NCBI RefSeq assembly: GCF_042675645.1
Contig: NZ_JBHTJH010000017.1
Coordinates: 372,001-436,000 of the forward strand
DNA from: Sungkyunkwania multivorans
GTDB lineage: Bacteria > Bacteroidota > Bacteroidia > Flavobacteriales > Flavobacteriaceae
DNA: 64,000 nucleotides
Reading direction: 5' to 3'
The notes under the pieces are model-generated. The model searched no databases. It saw nothing but the letters and a program-made list of their open reading frames with translations, and was not told the origin of the DNA. Both the position numbers and the translations under genes were made by a program. Below, piece by piece: positions 62,260 through 64,000 of this stretch; position 1 is the stretch's first letter, and every line of letters begins with the position of its first letter.

Positions 62260-62267
62260 AAAGATAC
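62260..62267 (-). promoter_or_regulatory. -7 element of lepA
   Basis: Minus-strand TATCTTTG matches TAnnTTTG, 32 nt before the lepA ATG. A -33 TTG is not evident. Confidence 0.5.
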
Positions 62268-62352
62268 ATTTTAAAAAAGTTTATTTCTCTTTAAAGTTGA
62301 TGTATGAAAAAAGGAAGCCTTTTGACTTCTTGTTGATAGATCATTGTCTTAA

Positions 62353-63855
62353 TTACTGACGACAATTCCCATCGATGATATCTTGTGCCGAAGGGCTATA
62401 GGGATTGAACAATATGGTCATACTTCTATAGGTGCCATTGGTGAGCAAATTGGAGAGTCCACAAAAATCTGTTATTTCAGAAACGATGCTTCCAACAATT
62501 ACATCCTCTACCGAATTTAGGGCCTCAAATCCGTTAAGGGACACAAAATTTTCATTCGGAACAATCCTTAAGGAGCCTGATATGGATTCTAGTTTCTCTA
62601 GACCTGAAAGCGAGGCAAGTGTATTTGTTAAATTGTTCAAGGTATTGAATGAAAAATCCCCCTCGATACGTTCAAGATTCTCTAGCCCTTCAAAAGATGC
62701 GAGATTTTTTGGGGCTTCCAATGTAAAATCTCCTTTGATAGTTGTGATATTTTCCAACCCCTTAAAATTGACGAGAGAACCTTCAGAAAGTAAAAACGCT
62801 CCTTCTATATTGCTAAGATTGTGCAGATCCTCGATCGACGTCAAGACGCCATTATCAATTACGAGTAGACCGACACGCTCCAGATTGTTTAACCCTTTTA
62901 GTGAAAAAAGATTCATATTGTAGCCTACCAGAAGTTGGTCACCTATTGTCTGAAGATTCTCCAAGCCCTCGAGCGATGTGAGGCTATGGTTCTCTCTTAA
63001 TTCGAAAGCTTGAGAAATGGCGACCAAAGAATTCAATGGAGCAAGGGTCGTAATGTCTGTAGGCACACCAGTAGTTCCGATAGTAAGGTTACCATTGATA
63101 TTGGTATAATTGTTGGCACCAAAATCATTGACCTCTTGTTGAGACAATAAGACGACATCACCTTCAAAGGAATTTTGAGTACAAATACCATCCACAATAT
63201 TTTGAACAGTAGGATTAAAGAGATTTCCGCTGATAATGGGAGCGTTCGGAATGATGCTATTGGTAAATAAATTTTGAAAAGCGCAGAAATCGTCAAGGCT
63301 ATCGTTGTTTTGTATTTGCATGGAATTGACATCAGCAAGATTCTCCATGCCATCCAATGTTTCGAGCATTGAACAGTTATTAATGAAGAGGTCATTTACC
63401 CGAGTAAGATCTTCCATGCCGATCAACGAGCTCATCTCGTTGCTTCGTATCGTTAAATCAACACCTGAAAGGTCTGCTATTTTCGGAAACCCTTCTAAGG
63501 AGTTTAAATTAGGGAGCAACACTTCAATGCGGTTTCCGCCAACAGTAGTAATATTATGCAGCCCTTCTAACGAATTTAGTTGATAATCACCCTCTAATTG
63601 GACATTACCACCAACAGAGGTCAAGGTGGCCAACGGCGAAATGCTGGATATTGCAACATCTGTTATCTCTAGAGGCGAATAGACCCAGAGATTTCCATTA
63701 ATTGTATGATAGTTTTCAGAGCCAAAATCATCGACTTCCTGCTGACTACGTAAAACAACATCACCTTCAAAAACGCCTTCTCGAGGAGCGTTTGTATCGG
63801 TCTCACAACTTACAAATGTGGCAATAACGACAAGCAGGAACAATTTCTTAAGCAT
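62353..63855 (-). CDS. Receptor-L-domain-like / leucine-rich lipoprotein with internal duplication
   Basis: This is a 500-aa surface lipoprotein from the ATG at 63853-63855 (MLKKLFLLVVIATFVSC, lipobox Cys17). The body has two units that each begin with FEGDVVL-SQQEVNDFG and NINGNL (about residues 23-52 and 230-260), and each is followed by short leucine-rich repeats (SLEGLENL, LTSLEGL, NLERVG, NLSNIEG) and a DFC-NL element. It resembles eukaryotic receptor-L and bacterial LRR surface proteins. The ligand is unknown. It is upstream of lepA on the same strand, with no clear link. Confidence 0.75.
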   Translation of the reverse strand: MLKKLFLLVVIATFVSCETDTNAPREGVFEGDVVLRSQQEVDDFGSENYHTINGNLWVYSPLEITDVAISSISPLATLTSVGGNVQLEGDYQLNSLEGLHNITTVGGNRIEVLLPNLNSLEGFPKIADLSGVDLTIRSNEMSSLIGMEDLTRVNDLFINNCSMLETLDGMENLADVNSMQIQNNDSLDDFCAFQNLFTNSIIPNAPIISGNLFNPTVQNIVDGICTQNSFEGDVVLLSQQEVNDFGANNYTNINGNLTIGTTGVPTDITTLAPLNSLVAISQAFELRENHSLTSLEGLENLQTIGDQLLVGYNMNLFSLKGLNNLERVGLLVIDNGVLTSIEDLHNLSNIEGAFLLSEGSLVNFKGLENITTIKGDFTLEAPKNLASFEGLENLERIEGDFSFNTLNNLTNTLASLSGLEKLESISGSLRIVPNENFVSLNGFEALNSVEDVIVGSIVSEITDFCGLSNLLTNGTYRSMTILFNPYSPSAQDIIDGNCRQ

Positions 63856-63966
63856 AATGGTCTGATTTAAGGAAGCCGAATATAGCAATTAATCTAAAAA
63901 TAGAACGGAAAGATTTTGTAAGTGTCAAAATACTTTGTGAATGCTTTGTTTATTTACACTGAATGT

Positions 63967-64000
63967 CCGTTCGAGTGTTTCGCTTCGCGAAACGTATCGA
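63967..64000. repeat. Palindromic repeat element, cut by the window edge
   Basis: GTTCGAGTGTTTCGC-TTC-GCGAAACGTATCGA type sequence; the core GTTTCGC / GCGAAAC is a perfect 7-bp stem (near 63980-63995). This is a common Bacteroidota intergenic repeat form. It continues past the right edge. Confidence 0.65.

Overview
The window comes from the chromosome of a member of the Bacteroidota, most likely a marine Flavobacteriaceae. The genome is AT-rich. Most promoters that can be read have the Bacteroidota form (TTG, 17-24 nt, TAnnTTTG), and Shine-Dalgarno sequences are mostly absent. Several gene families are typical of the group: DUF4175, DUF4837, DUF6909, the bacterial GH3 adenylating enzyme and the DUF2807/head-GIN protein. 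Both glutaminyl- and glutamyl-tRNA synthetases are present. Almost everything looks like core chromosome; I see no complete insertion sequence, prophage, CRISPR array or secretion-system cluster.

Layout. 1-8.8 kb is the end of a surface-polysaccharide locus on the minus strand: DUF6909 gene, a Wzz-like chain-length regulator, a TviB/TviC pair for UDP-N-acetyl-galactosaminuronate, and the complete dTDP-rhamnose set rfbBACD. A truncated cysD follows at the left edge. 8.8-22 kb holds GH3 and M23 peptidase, tatA, tex, DUF4837 and MltD, pgk, holB, DoxX and OmpH/Skp. 20.7-28 kb is one minus-strand run: DUF4175, ybeY, mnmG, a lipoprotein and a methyltransferase. Three near-perfect parS (ParB-binding) sites lie inside it, around mnmG. 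28-40 kb carries alkB, gltX, an outer-membrane barrel, an SPFH protein, glnS, folB, tRNA-Arg(CCU), tRNA-Cys(GCA), a LysE exporter, a DUF2807 protein and rnr.

40-50 kb starts with two small proteins and a 580-nt AT-rich gap containing DnaA-box-like 9-mers. Then come rpiB, a CDF zinc exporter, an ElaA acetyltransferase and rnpA-S41 protease. Next is a 600-nt gap with two tandem copies of a probable structured small RNA, then a GCS2-CBS/aspartoacylase pair and a LexA-like S24 repressor. 50-64 kb has three exported or hydrolytic enzymes (M1 peptidase, S8 subtilase, MBL hydrolase), a SulP-UspA pair divergent from a CPA1/RCK antiporter, a short peptide/RNA unit, lepA and a receptor-L-like lipoprotein.

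The most notable points are the parS cluster together with a possible origin region at 40.8-41.4 kb, the tandemly duplicated candidate sRNA at 45.6-46.0 kb, a palindromic repeat element enclosed by 13-bp inverted repeats at 50.36-50.49 kb, and the nucleoside-phosphorylase-like motifs in the DUF6909 protein. Family assignments rest on motif recognition and memory of the families; no database search was run.
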